DNA of 35,604 bases. Source: Candidatus Methanoperedens sp. GTDB lineage: Archaea; Halobacteriota; Methanosarcinia; Methanosarcinales; Methanoperedenaceae. The position numbers and the translations under genes are program-made. The stretch is from assembly GCA_026552955.1 (NCBI GenBank), contig JAPMTS010000049.1:1-35604 (forward strand). Direction: 5' to 3'. The stretch's first letter is position 1. Every line of letters begins with the position of its first letter. Below, in pieces: positions 17,514 to 26,004 of the stretch. The notes beneath the pieces are model-generated. The model saw only the letters and a list, made by a program, of their open reading frames with translations, had not been told where the DNA came from and did not search any database.

Positions 17514-17958
17514 AAAAATCAATGACATAGAGGAAATAGAATCCATTATTGAAAAATCCAATGTTTGCAGGGTCGCTCTTTCTGAAAACAATTCTCCATA
17601 TATTGTTCCTGTTTGTTTTGGATATAAGGATAATTGTCTGTATTTTCATTCTGCCATGGAAGGCAAAAAAATAGATATCATTAAGAAAAATAATAATATA
17701 TGTTTTGAATTTGATATTCATGGTGGATTATTGAAATCTGAAAAACCCTGTGATTGGGACATAGAATATTCCAGTGTTATCGGTTTCGGCAAAGCTTCTT
17801 TTATTAATGGCTTTAATGAAAAAATAAAAGCTTTGAAAATCATAATTGAACATTATTCGAAGAATTCTTATGATTTCCAAAAGAAATTTATTGACAATGT
17901 AACAATTATTAAGGTTGAGACAGAGAATATTTTTGGCAAAAGGTCAGGATATTTATGA
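17497..17958 (+). CDS. Pyridoxamine 5'-phosphate oxidase-like flavin-binding protein
   Basis: A 153-residue split-barrel protein of the PPOX/NimA type. Motifs are VCRVALSENNSPYIVPVCFGY at residues ~19-39 and LYFHSAMEGKKIDIIKKNNNICFE, typical of the FMN-binding nitroimidazole-reductase-like branch, with VIGFGKASFI in the third strand. The start at MRRNDRK (17497) matches family N-termini; an upstream in-frame start at 17467 lies deep in the CBS gene. It overlaps the CBS gene by 17 bases and the next gene by four. Substrate unknown; it may be a flavin- or F420-dependent reductase. Confidence 0.8.
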   Translation: MRRNDRKINDIEEIESIIEKSNVCRVALSENNSPYIVPVCFGYKDNCLYFHSAMEGKKIDIIKKNNNICFEFDIHGGLLKSEKPCDWDIEYSSVIGFGKASFINGFNEKIKALKIIIEHYSKNSYDFQKKFIDNVTIIKVETENIFGKRSGYL

Positions 17959-18659
17959 GAATTCATTCACTGCAGCATGAACGTTTTGAAGGTTTGGGAA
18001 ACATCGAAGTTTGGGCAAAAAATAAAGGACACAGCATTTCAAGAACCCTCCTCTTTGACAACGAAAAACTCCCCGATATCCAAGACTTTGACTGGCTGGT
18101 CATTATGGGTGGCTCAATGAACATATACGATGAAGACACGTATCCCTGGCTCAGGGAAGAGAAGAATTTCATAGCGCAGGCCATTGCCAACAATAAAATC
18201 CTTCTCGGAGTCTGCCTTGGCTCCCAGCTGATCGCAGATGTCCTTGGAGGAAAGGTCAGCAAGAACGAATACAAAGAGATAGGCTGGTTCCCGGTCTCAT
18301 TGACAATAGAAGCAAGAGACTCTTCGATATTTCGCAGCCTTCCCGGCACATTTATTGCATTTCAATGGCATGGCGACACATTCAAAATACCACCGGGTGC
18401 AAAAAAAATGGCACAAAGCGAAGGATGCACGAACCAGGCTTTTGAATGTGGGCGTACAATAGGATTGCAGTTCCATCTTGAATATTCAAGAAAGAGCATC
18501 GATCTCATGCTCCATAATTGCAGTGATGATATTGTAGATGGAAAATACATCCAGGCATCCGAGGAAATTCTTTCAAAGATGGGAAATGTGAATGAAATGA
18601 ACAAAACATTGGATTTGATCCTGGATACCATGGAACGCGAGTTCGCACCCCTGGAATAA
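17955..18659 (+). CDS. Class I glutamine amidotransferase (GMP synthase GATase-like)
   Basis: A 234-residue stand-alone GATase1 domain. The catalytic triad is C87 (GVCLGSQLIADVLGG), H174 and E176 (LQFHLEYS). The FQWHGDTF motif before the triad His is typical of the GuaA-like/YfeJ branch. It frees ammonia from glutamine or acts on gamma-glutamyl compounds; no synthetase partner is next to it. The ATGA overlap with the PPOX gene indicates coupling. Its place after nif genes may reflect nitrogen metabolism, but the true substrate cannot be read from the sequence. Confidence 0.85.
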   Translation: MRIHSLQHERFEGLGNIEVWAKNKGHSISRTLLFDNEKLPDIQDFDWLVIMGGSMNIYDEDTYPWLREEKNFIAQAIANNKILLGVCLGSQLIADVLGGKVSKNEYKEIGWFPVSLTIEARDSSIFRSLPGTFIAFQWHGDTFKIPPGAKKMAQSEGCTNQAFECGRTIGLQFHLEYSRKSIDLMLHNCSDDIVDGKYIQASEEILSKMGNVNEMNKTLDLILDTMEREFAPLE

Positions 18660-18666
18660 TTAAGAT

Positions 18667-19401
18667 ATGGAAGATACCTTTTTTCTTGCAATATTGATAT
18701 TTGCAGCAGGGGTGCTTTATTCTTCAGTCGGTCATGCCGGTGCTTCAGGGTATCTGGCAGCAATGGCATTATTCGGTCTTGCTCCTGAAGTAATGAAGCC
18801 AACAGCCCTGGTGCTTAACATCCTGGTTGCTTCTATTGCTGCTGTGCAATTCCATCGGGCCGGGTGTTTTTCCTGGAAAATCTTCTGGCCATTTGCCGCA
18901 GCTTCTATTCCATTCGCCTTTATCGGAGGCGCTTTGTCCCTTCCGGGTTCAGTTTACAGGCAGGTCCTTGGCCTGATCCTTTTGTTTGCAGCATATCGGC
19001 TTTTTCAATTCAGGCACCTGGAAGCTGCAGATGCCGTTAAACCAGTTCCGGTTCTCCTGGCTGTGCTTTTCGGGGCGGGGATAGGACTATTATCCGGAGC
19101 AGTAGGAGTTGGAGGCGGCATATTCCTGAGTCCTTTGCTTTTGTTTATGGGCTGGGCAAAGACAAAGCAAACTGCCGGGATTTCTGCTTTCTTTATCCTT
19201 GTGAATTCCATAGCTGGAATTTCCGGGCATCTTGCAAGTGTGAAATTTCTGCCCGATGCAGTCTATATCTGGGCAATTGCCGCAGCGATCGGAGGAGTAA
19301 TAGGCTCAGGCCTGGGCAGCCGGCGGTTCGCAAATGCAACTCTTTACCGTTTGATTGCAGTTGTCCTTGTAATTGCAGGCGTAAAGCTAATTTTCATTTA
19401 A
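18667..19401 (+). CDS. TSUP/TauE-SafE family membrane transporter
   Basis: A 244-residue protein with seven to eight membrane helices in two similar halves. The N-terminal half has FAAGVLYSSVGHAGASGYLA, the second half GAGIGLLSGAVGVGGGIFLSPLLL; the G-x-G-G-G repeat is the TSUP signature. The family moves sulfite, sulfonates or other organic acids across the cytoplasmic membrane. It begins seven bases after the amidotransferase gene. A link to sulfur supply for Fe-S clusters is possible but unproven. Confidence 0.85.
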   Translation: MEDTFFLAILIFAAGVLYSSVGHAGASGYLAAMALFGLAPEVMKPTALVLNILVASIAAVQFHRAGCFSWKIFWPFAAASIPFAFIGGALSLPGSVYRQVLGLILLFAAYRLFQFRHLEAADAVKPVPVLLAVLFGAGIGLLSGAVGVGGGIFLSPLLLFMGWAKTKQTAGISAFFILVNSIAGISGHLASVKFLPDAVYIWAIAAAIGGVIGSGLGSRRFANATLYRLIAVVLVIAGVKLIFI

Positions 19402-19461
19402 CGTGAATAGGATATTCGATGCATAGCAATGTATTTGTATGGTAGAGGCAGTTTATGACCA

Positions 19462-19980
19462 ATGCCTTTTTTGATCGTATTTTTTATGAGTCTTCTCTCA
19501 GGTTCATTGGTTAAACTGACTGACGACATTGAAGACATTAGTATTGATATCAATCGTATTTACGCGATACCCGGCGGGCTTGCTTATGGAACTGCAATGG
19601 GGTATTTAATGATTATCGATATTGACACATCGGTTCTTTTCGGAGGAATCACTCTTGGATGTCTCATGGCAGGCAAGATAAATTGCAGGGGCCATTATTT
19701 CGGTATGAGCGCAATACTTGTCGTGGTTTTTTTATATGGGATAAAATTATCCCCTCTGGTGTTGATTATTGCGGCATTAACAGCCCTTGATGAGGCAAAA
19801 GATATGATCCATATCCCGATATTCATAGATTTTGTATTCGAGTACAGGTTAATTCTCAAGTTTGGGATATTGATATTTGTCATTGTAGAAATCATGGGGC
19901 CAAACGCGTTGATAGCTCTTCTTGCATTTGATATTGCTTATATATTGACCGGAAAAATTACCCGGAGAGTTCTCGCATGA
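19462..19980 (+). CDS. Small integral membrane protein, unknown function
   Basis: A 172-residue protein with about five hydrophobic helices and acidic loops (LTDDIEDISIDINR after helix 1; TALDEAKDMIHIP in the middle). The acidic residues recall metal-phosphate-binding loops of prenyl-lipid enzymes, but no family is recognised. Its stop overlaps the start of the geranylgeranyl-reductase-like gene as ATGA, so a role in membrane lipid handling beside that enzyme is a reasonable guess. A clear ribosome site is not visible. Confidence 0.65.
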   Translation: MPFLIVFFMSLLSGSLVKLTDDIEDISIDINRIYAIPGGLAYGTAMGYLMIIDIDTSVLFGGITLGCLMAGKINCRGHYFGMSAILVVVFLYGIKLSPLVLIIAALTALDEAKDMIHIPIFIDFVFEYRLILKFGILIFVIVEIMGPNALIALLAFDIAYILTGKITRRVLA

Positions 19981-21011
19981 AATATGATGTCGCAGTAATC
20001 GGCGCTGGACCTGCAGGTTCTTTTGCAGCCCTGAAGCTGTCATCCCTTGGTCACAGGATACTGATAATTGACCCGTGCGATACCAAAAAAGCATGTGCGG
20101 GAATCATGACAGCACAATATATCCGAAAATACGGGATAAATGAGGATTTTGTAGAAAAAAAGCTGAAAGGTTCAAGGATATCATTTCGTGACATCCATGC
20201 TGAAATAACCTACAGGAAAGCTGTGGAATATTCAATAAACCGTGAATTGTATGATCGTGTTAACCTTAATGAAGCAATTGGTGCGGGATGTGATCTGAAA
20301 ATAGATAAGGTAGTGTCTTTAGAGGAACAGGAATCCTCCATAATTATCAGGACAAATAAAGGATCTATCATTGCGGATTATGCGATTATTGCATCAGGAG
20401 TATCGGACTTAAGTCAACTTTATGGAGGTCCGAAAAAGTATGCTTTTTGTGTGCAACAGAAAAAAGATATAAAACCTGGTGATTACTATGAAATTGATTT
20501 GCAGCCAGGTGCTTATTCATGGGTCGCACCTAAAAAAGATCATGTGCTCACAGGCTGTTCATCTCTGGAAGGCTATCCTGATATTCCGGGTGAAAAAGGG
20601 TTCATCCCATTTGAACCTGTTAAAAAAACGTTTTCCAAGAGATTTCTCCTGGTGGGAGATGCTGCAGGATTTGTTTCACCATTTGAAGGTGAAGGTTTAT
20701 ATTATTCCAGGCGTTCAGGTGAAATCGCCGCAGAAACGTTATCAGAGGCAATAGCAGGCAAAAACATTCTGAAGGATTATCAGATCCGGTGGAAAAAAGA
20801 ATTCGATTTCTCAGGGCTCTCTATGATTTCTTACCTGATATCGAACAGCAGGATCTTAGAAGCCTTTGTCAGGTTGACGAGGGATAATGAAAAATTCAAT
20901 AATTTGGTGGAAGATATTATAACAGGAGAAAATAAAAAAATCAAGATAACAGAAATTGGTTTCTTGATACAGATGCTATCAAAGGATTTATTATTGAAAT
21001 CCAGGTATTAA
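19977..21011 (+). CDS. Geranylgeranyl reductase-family FAD-dependent oxidoreductase
   Basis: A 344-residue flavoprotein. The dinucleotide fold is at the N-terminus (VAVIGAGPAGSFAAL, residues 5-19). The second FAD motif is FLLVGDAAGFVSPFEGEGLYYS near residue 222-243, where the PxxGEG variant is characteristic of the GGR family. Archaeal members saturate the isoprenoid chains of ether lipids or menaquinone. The protein is shorter than typical archaeal GGRs (about 390-400 residues), so it may be a related enzyme. It converges with the minus-strand operon across a 44-base gap. Confidence 0.8.
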   Translation: MKYDVAVIGAGPAGSFAALKLSSLGHRILIIDPCDTKKACAGIMTAQYIRKYGINEDFVEKKLKGSRISFRDIHAEITYRKAVEYSINRELYDRVNLNEAIGAGCDLKIDKVVSLEEQESSIIIRTNKGSIIADYAIIASGVSDLSQLYGGPKKYAFCVQQKKDIKPGDYYEIDLQPGAYSWVAPKKDHVLTGCSSLEGYPDIPGEKGFIPFEPVKKTFSKRFLLVGDAAGFVSPFEGEGLYYSRRSGEIAAETLSEAIAGKNILKDYQIRWKKEFDFSGLSMISYLISNSRILEAFVRLTRDNEKFNNLVEDIITGENKKIKITEIGFLIQMLSKDLLLKSRY

Positions 21012-21055
21012 CTAAGTGGTTGGAAGATATGAATTATGAATTTGAATAAAGAAGT

Positions 21056-22636
21056 TCAGGAATTCAAAATTCCTTCAACCTCTTCCTTATCCACATCCAT
21101 AATATATGGTATCCCTGAAACTTCTGCTGCCTCTTTTGTGATGGCTGCTATATCGTTGCGTTCAATATAATTCAGCGCAAACTTCCGGTTCCCTGTCATC
21201 AACTGGCGAATACCCTGTGCAAGGCGCTGGTAATATGTATACACGCCTATGGCTCCGGCCGGGATCTCATGAAAGCTGCCGTTGTATTTCTTTTTAAGTT
21301 CAGGTGTTGAAATGAATATCTCATCAACTGTATTGCCGAACCTGCTGATATATACAGGCACCTGGCCTTCCTTGATCTTTTTACCTATGGTCTTTCCCAC
21401 CATCGCAGCAGCAAGAGGCGATCTTGCCATTCCCACGATCTTGAAGTAAGGCGCACCTATTGAAAGCGCTTTGACGACCTGGTCTTCAAGCGTAATGCCG
21501 CCTGCTATTGCAACATCTGGTATGAATTCGCCGCGTTCGTCTAATTTCTTGAGATACTTGTAAAGGAGCGAATATATTTCCACCTGTGGAACTCCCCATT
21601 CATTCATCATCCTCCAAGGGCTCATACCGGTACCGCCGCCTGCACCGTCTACGGTAAGCAGGTCAAGTTCTGCTTTGCTTGCATATTTCACTGCCCTGGC
21701 AAGGTCTACCGGCCTGTATGCACCCGTCTTCAGGAATATATGTTTTGCTCCTGCATCCCTGAGTTCTTCCACCCGGCTCATGAAACCCTTTTCGCTTACC
21801 ATACCAACACGGCTGTGCCGCTCGAACTCATGGAAACTGCCTGCATTGAAAGCTGCAATGACATCCGGGTCCATTGGGTCAGGAAGTACGACATATCCCC
21901 GGCTTCTTAGAAGCTGTGCCTTCTTTAATGAAGTTATCTTAACCTCTCCTCCTATGTTCTTTGCTCCCTGCCCCCATTTCAGTTCAACAGTACCCACATC
22001 AAGTTTTTCCAGGGCATATTCCTGAACGCCAAGATTTGTATCTTCAACATTGGCCTGGACAATGATATCACCATACCCATCCCTTTGCCACTTATGGTAC
22101 ATCTTGATCCTGCTTGCAAGATCCGGAGATTCTATTACTTTTCCTTTTTCAATTATTGAATCCGGGTCCATTCCGCATACATTCTCACCGATTGTCAGAG
22201 GAACACCCGCCATTGCAGAGCCTATTGCAAGACCGTCCCAGTTGTTTTTAGCGACTGCGGTACTTCCAAGTCCGGGAATAATGAAGGGAAGTTTTAACTT
22301 AATATCTTTTTCTTTTCCTATCCTGACTTCAAGGTCTACATTGGGAAAGATAGCAACATCACTGCTGGCCTCTATTCCATGTGCTCCGACCGCTGTTCCA
22401 AGAATTGTAAAATGGCTCAGGTCAAGGGGATATTCTTTTTCGGATCCTGCAGTGATAATTCCAAAGGGCTGGGGATAAATTACTTCTGCGCCCCTGTATG
22501 CTGATTTTCCGATCTCGCACATGCCGATGCACCCGTCTACACAGGTGACGCACATGCCGCTTAAGGGACTTATTGATCCTTCGGTCCTGTTCTTTGTTAG
22601 TGTTGCTGCTGTTGCATTTACTTTTGTCAGTGACAT
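21056..22636 (-). CDS. Glutamate-synthase-like FMN protein (GltB central domain), operon copy
   Basis: A 526-residue protein. Residues ~75-470 form the FMN-binding TIM barrel of glutamate synthase (PF01645 type), with VELKWGQGAKNIGGEV, LLTVDGAGGGTGMSPWRMMNEWGVP and VAIAGGITLEDQVVKALSIGAPYFKIVG. The N-terminus adds a four-cysteine motif, C29-x2-C32-x3-C36-x3-C40, likely an Fe-S cluster. The glutaminase and GXGXG domains are absent, as in split archaeal GltS, and no genes for them are nearby. The usual GltB [3Fe-4S] motif is not seen. It is the last gene of the nuoE-F-G operon, which suggests NADH-derived electrons reach its FMN. Whether it makes glutamate is unproven. Confidence 0.85.
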   Translation of the reverse strand: MSLTKVNATAATLTKNRTEGSISPLSGMCVTCVDGCIGMCEIGKSAYRGAEVIYPQPFGIITAGSEKEYPLDLSHFTILGTAVGAHGIEASSDVAIFPNVDLEVRIGKEKDIKLKLPFIIPGLGSTAVAKNNWDGLAIGSAMAGVPLTIGENVCGMDPDSIIEKGKVIESPDLASRIKMYHKWQRDGYGDIIVQANVEDTNLGVQEYALEKLDVGTVELKWGQGAKNIGGEVKITSLKKAQLLRSRGYVVLPDPMDPDVIAAFNAGSFHEFERHSRVGMVSEKGFMSRVEELRDAGAKHIFLKTGAYRPVDLARAVKYASKAELDLLTVDGAGGGTGMSPWRMMNEWGVPQVEIYSLLYKYLKKLDERGEFIPDVAIAGGITLEDQVVKALSIGAPYFKIVGMARSPLAAAMVGKTIGKKIKEGQVPVYISRFGNTVDEIFISTPELKKKYNGSFHEIPAGAIGVYTYYQRLAQGIRQLMTGNRKFALNYIERNDIAAITKEAAEVSGIPYIMDVDKEEVEGILNS

Positions 22637-22690
22637 TTTAATCCTCCATATTTTTTTTATTTTTGTATTTAATTAAATCAAGTTTATTCG

Positions 22691-23413
22691 TTATTTTACA
22701 TCCTCAGGTTTTTTTACACACGACAGGCATGGAACCATAAAGCACATGGCTTCACCATAATCTGGGGCGCATACGGGTTCCGTATTTATGCATCCGCTGC
22801 AAAGAGTCGTACTGGCTTGCGGTCCCTGGCAGCGAAGTTCACATACCGGGCAGATATACATGCATGCGCCGCATTTGCGGCACTCATCCGATGTCATATC
22901 AAAAGGTGTTGTAATATATCTGTCCGTACCACGGCCGGCATATCCTATCGCTTTTGCAACCATCTGCTCCTCGCACATGCGCACACATAAGCCGCAAAGT
23001 ATGCAGTCCTCATTCAATGGATCGAACCTGACCTGCTTTAGTTCCAGCATTGCAGCCATGTCCTGCAGTTTCTTTGAACTGGGGCAACGGGCGATAAGAA
23101 GTTCAAGTATCATCTTCCTGGTCTTTATTACCCTGCTGCTGTGAGTGCGTACATTAAGGCCTTCAGTGATAGGATGCATGCAGGAAGCCACAAGTTTTGT
23201 CCTGTTCTGGTCTCCAACTTCCACAACGCACATCCTGCATACGCCATAAGGTGTAAGTCCCTCATCATGGCAAAGTGTGGGGATGTTTATGCCGTAGAAC
23301 TGTACAGCTTCAAGCAGGTTCCATTTCGGGTCAGCCTGGACCTGCGCGCCATTCAACATGAACGAGACCATTTTGCCTCTTGGTTTTTCAGATATTTTTG
23401 ACACTTTTATCAC
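22691..23413 (-). CDS. NuoG/HoxU-like iron-sulfur subunit
   Basis: A 240-residue electron-transfer subunit. The N-terminal [2Fe-2S] ferredoxin domain has C48, C59, C62 and C78. An intermediate segment, LIARCPSSKKL, resembles the His-Cys-cluster region. Two [4Fe-4S] sites follow at C137/140/143/147 and C178/181/184/188. The C-terminal tail has another eight or so cysteines (C191, C195, C205, C208, C215, C224, C229, C232), more than in standard HoxU, and may carry an extra cluster. Its start overlaps the end of nuoF by four bases. It probably carries electrons from the NuoEF pair to the FMN protein encoded next. Confidence 0.85.
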   Translation of the reverse strand: MIKVSKISEKPRGKMVSFMLNGAQVQADPKWNLLEAVQFYGINIPTLCHDEGLTPYGVCRMCVVEVGDQNRTKLVASCMHPITEGLNVRTHSSRVIKTRKMILELLIARCPSSKKLQDMAAMLELKQVRFDPLNEDCILCGLCVRMCEEQMVAKAIGYAGRGTDRYITTPFDMTSDECRKCGACMYICPVCELRCQGPQASTTLCSGCINTEPVCAPDYGEAMCFMVPCLSCVKKPEDVK

Positions 23414-25269
23414 TCCTTCCTGACAGCTTTGAACTTACAAACATCATAACAGATACCGCATTTGATGCATTTCCCGGTATCCAATACATGTGTTTCTTTC
23501 CTTTCGCCGCTTATGGCTCCGGGGGGGCAATTTTTCTTACACATGCCGCAGCCTGTGCAGTTATCTGCATCGATACCATATGTGATAAGTTCCCTGCATA
23601 CGCCCGCGGGGCACCTGTGGTCAATGATATGCGCTAGGTACTCGTCTTTGAAATATTTCAGGGTGGACATTACAGGATTTGACGCAGTCATGCCAAGTCC
23701 GCATAGGGAAGCATCTTTTAACATTCCTGCCAGGTCTTCGATGAGCAAAATGTCTTCCATGCTACCTTTTCCTTCCGTAATATCTTTTAGTATATCACCC
23801 ATACGCCTCAATCCTTCCCGGCATGGCACGCATTTTCCACATGATTCTTCCTGGAGGAAATTTGTGAAGTACTTTGCCAGATCGACCATGCAGGTTTCTT
23901 CGTCCATCACGATCATTCCTCCCGACCCCATCATTGATCCGGCTTCCATCAACCGATCGTAATCAACTGCCATGTCTATCAGGCTTTCCGGGATGCAGCC
24001 TCCGCTGGGTCCTCCAGTTTGCACGGCCTTGAAGGACTTGCCTCCGGGGATTCCTCCGCCGATGTCGAAAATAATCTCCCGCAGGGTCATACCCATGGAG
24101 ACTTCAACAAGACCTGTATTGTTGATCTTTCCTACCAGACTGAATACTTTTGTCCCTTTGCTGGACTCGGTTCCTATGCCAGAATACCATTTTGATCCCT
24201 TGTTTATTATCATGGGCACATTCGCCCATGTTTCTACATTATTCAGGTTGGATGGTTTGTCCCACAATCCTTTCTCGGAAGTATGGATGTATTTGGCTCT
24301 GGGCTCACCGGGCTTTCCTTCAAGAGAGGCCATAAGTGCTGTAGATTCTCCGCACACGAATGCTCCGCCGCCCCTGTTCACTTTGACATCAAAACCGAAT
24401 CCTGAACCGAGTATATCATCACCCAGAATGCCAAATTCCCTGGCCTGTTTGATGGCTGTTGATATATTGGAAACCGCAAGAGGATATTCATTCCTGACAT
24501 AAATATGACCTTCATTCGAACCAATGGCATAGGCGCCAATTATCATGCCTTCAAGAACACTGTGAGGATTTCCTTCAAGGATGCTGCGGTCCATGAATGC
24601 TCCCGGATCACCTTCATCTGCATTGCATATGACGTACTTTACATCACCTTCAGCAATCCGTGTTGACTCCCATTTGCGTCCGGTGGGGAAACCACCCCCG
24701 CCACGGCCACGAAGGCCTGAGCTTTTGACCATATCAATAACGATTTCAGGCGTCATTTTTCCCAGTACTTTTGCCAGGGCACTATACCCATTTATTGCCA
24801 GGTAATCTTTGATTTGCGCGGGATCAACCCGTGTGTTATTTTCAAGAATGAGACGGTTCTGTTTTTGATAAAAAGTTATATCTTCCACACGAATCTTTTT
24901 TTCACCGCTAACAGGATCATGATATAGCAATCTATCTATGATCTTTCCATTTTCTATTGTGCTGGCAATGATCTCTTTTATATCCCTGGGTATGACTTTC
25001 TGATAAAATATCCCCTCAGGATACACAATTACTATAGGGCCTCTCTCACAGAATCCATGACATCCGGTTATCCTGATATCTACCTTGTCTGCCAGGTTTT
25101 TTGAGTCTAATTCCGTTCGTATTTCCTGAGCCACATTACTGCATCCGCCGGCATGGCATCCAGTGCCTCCGCATACTGCAATGCATAACTTGTTCGGATC
25201 CCTTCCGGAAATGATTTCATTGCGCAGGTCTTCCAGTTCTTTTTCTGATGATAATTTCAAATAACTCAC
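23410..25269 (-). CDS. NuoF/HydB-like NADH-oxidising flavoprotein with extra Fe-S domains
   Basis: A 619-residue protein. The N-terminal thioredoxin-like [2Fe-2S] domain has C33, C38, C70 and C74 (GTGCHAGG, GCHGFCERGP). The FMN/NADH domain has GLRGRGGGGFPTGRKW at residues 185-200 and CNADEGDPGAFMDR. The NuoF [4Fe-4S] site is ESCGKCVPCREG near residue 475. A C-terminal two-cluster ferredoxin domain follows, with C571/574/577/581 and C601/604/607/611. This layout is that of HydB-like subunits of electron-bifurcating hydrogenases and formate dehydrogenases, not of respiratory NuoF. It lies two bases after nuoE. Confidence 0.9.
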   Translation of the reverse strand: MSYLKLSSEKELEDLRNEIISGRDPNKLCIAVCGGTGCHAGGCSNVAQEIRTELDSKNLADKVDIRITGCHGFCERGPIVIVYPEGIFYQKVIPRDIKEIIASTIENGKIIDRLLYHDPVSGEKKIRVEDITFYQKQNRLILENNTRVDPAQIKDYLAINGYSALAKVLGKMTPEIVIDMVKSSGLRGRGGGGFPTGRKWESTRIAEGDVKYVICNADEGDPGAFMDRSILEGNPHSVLEGMIIGAYAIGSNEGHIYVRNEYPLAVSNISTAIKQAREFGILGDDILGSGFGFDVKVNRGGGAFVCGESTALMASLEGKPGEPRAKYIHTSEKGLWDKPSNLNNVETWANVPMIINKGSKWYSGIGTESSKGTKVFSLVGKINNTGLVEVSMGMTLREIIFDIGGGIPGGKSFKAVQTGGPSGGCIPESLIDMAVDYDRLMEAGSMMGSGGMIVMDEETCMVDLAKYFTNFLQEESCGKCVPCREGLRRMGDILKDITEGKGSMEDILLIEDLAGMLKDASLCGLGMTASNPVMSTLKYFKDEYLAHIIDHRCPAGVCRELITYGIDADNCTGCGMCKKNCPPGAISGERKETHVLDTGKCIKCGICYDVCKFKAVRKE

Positions 25270-25271
25270 CT

Positions 25272-25733
25272 TCAGGGCTTTTTTGTATCCAACAGGCTCC
25301 CAACCTTAATGGGAGTCATCTGGCCACGGTATTCTTCGTTCTTGACTACTACAGGCCCCAGGGCACAGGCTCCCAGGCAATTTACTGTCTCAAGTGTATA
25401 TTCATTATCCAGTGTCGTATCGCCAGCTTTAATCCCCAGTTTTCGTTCAAGTTCTTCAAGCACCATTTTTGAACCTCTGACATGGCATGCAGTGCCCATA
25501 CATACATGTATCCGCTGTTTTCCTTTGGGTTTTAAACTGAATGCCTTGAAAAAAGTTGCAACCCCAAATACCTGGACTCGGGGAATTTTCAACCGCATTG
25601 CCACATAATCCATTGCTTCACGGGGAAGGTACTGGTACTGTGCCTGTATATCCTGTAATATTGATATCAACGAACCCTGTTCGCCATTATATTCATCTAT
25701 AATTGAATCCAGTCTGGATTCATCAATTGTCAT
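25272..25733 (-). CDS. NuoE/HydC-like [2Fe-2S] subunit
   Basis: A 153-residue thioredoxin-like subunit with C78, C83, C119 and C123 (CMGTACHVRG, NCLGACALGP). The N-terminal helical part (ILQDIQAQYQYLPREAMDYVA) is standard for NuoE. It partners NuoF in NADH oxidation. It is the first gene of the four-gene minus-strand operon, and AAGGAGG lies six bases before its ATG. Regulation is probably shared with the divergent plus-strand gene through the 184-bp spacer up to the TTG at 25918 (271 bp to the ATG at 26005). Confidence 0.92.
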   Translation of the reverse strand: MTIDESRLDSIIDEYNGEQGSLISILQDIQAQYQYLPREAMDYVAMRLKIPRVQVFGVATFFKAFSLKPKGKQRIHVCMGTACHVRGSKMVLEELERKLGIKAGDTTLDNEYTLETVNCLGACALGPVVVKNEEYRGQMTPIKVGSLLDTKKP

Positions 25734-25804
25734 ACGATTCCTCCTTTTTTCATGTTGTTCTACCGGTGATAGGTCATGTGTTGGGACTTACCGATTAGAA
25801 ACTA

Positions 25805-25812
25805 CTTAAATA
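25805..25812 (-). promoter_or_regulatory. TATA box of the nuoEFG-glutamate-synthase-like operon
   Basis: On the minus strand TATTTAAG lies about 70 bases before the nuoE ATG, leaving a leader of about 45 bases that contains AAAGGAGG. The first GGAA-N6-TTCC site lies 39 bp upstream of this box. Confidence 0.5.
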
Positions 25813-25850
25813 CAGACAGTTTTATCAAAATAGCATACTATTTATTATAT

Positions 25851-25906
25851 GGAAAAGCCCTTCCTCTTCCTTTAGCGTAATATTTAAATATAGGAAACAC
25901 CCTTCC
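25851..25906 (+). promoter_or_regulatory. Two NrpR-type operators flanking a TATA box
   Basis: Two exact GGAA-N6-TTCC palindromes lie at 25851-25864 (spacer AAGCCC) and 25893-25906 (spacer ACACCC). They are 42 bp apart, four helical turns, and the surrounding 20-mers agree at 17 positions. The TATA box TATTTAAATA (25881-25890) sits between them, so the second site covers the expected transcription start. GGAA-N6-TTCC is the operator established for NrpR in methanogens, where paired sites near the promoter repress nif and glnA under nitrogen excess. Confidence 0.75.
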
Positions 25907-26004
25907 GCTTCCGTGCGTTGAGAATGATATCTCAACATTTACAATGTAAAAGAAGAAATCTGTTTAATGGACTGGATATTCTTCAAAAACCAACTTGGAG
26001 GAAC

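Noticed and set aside
21056-25733. Part of respiratory complex I
   Set aside because: No membrane subunits or NuoBCDI genes; NuoF carries extra ferredoxin domains typical of soluble enzymes.
25918-26004. N-terminal extension of the plus-strand FMN protein from a TTG
   Set aside because: It starts at the predicted transcription start, adds non-family sequence, and a GGAGG-ATG at 26005 aligns with the paralogue's N-terminus.
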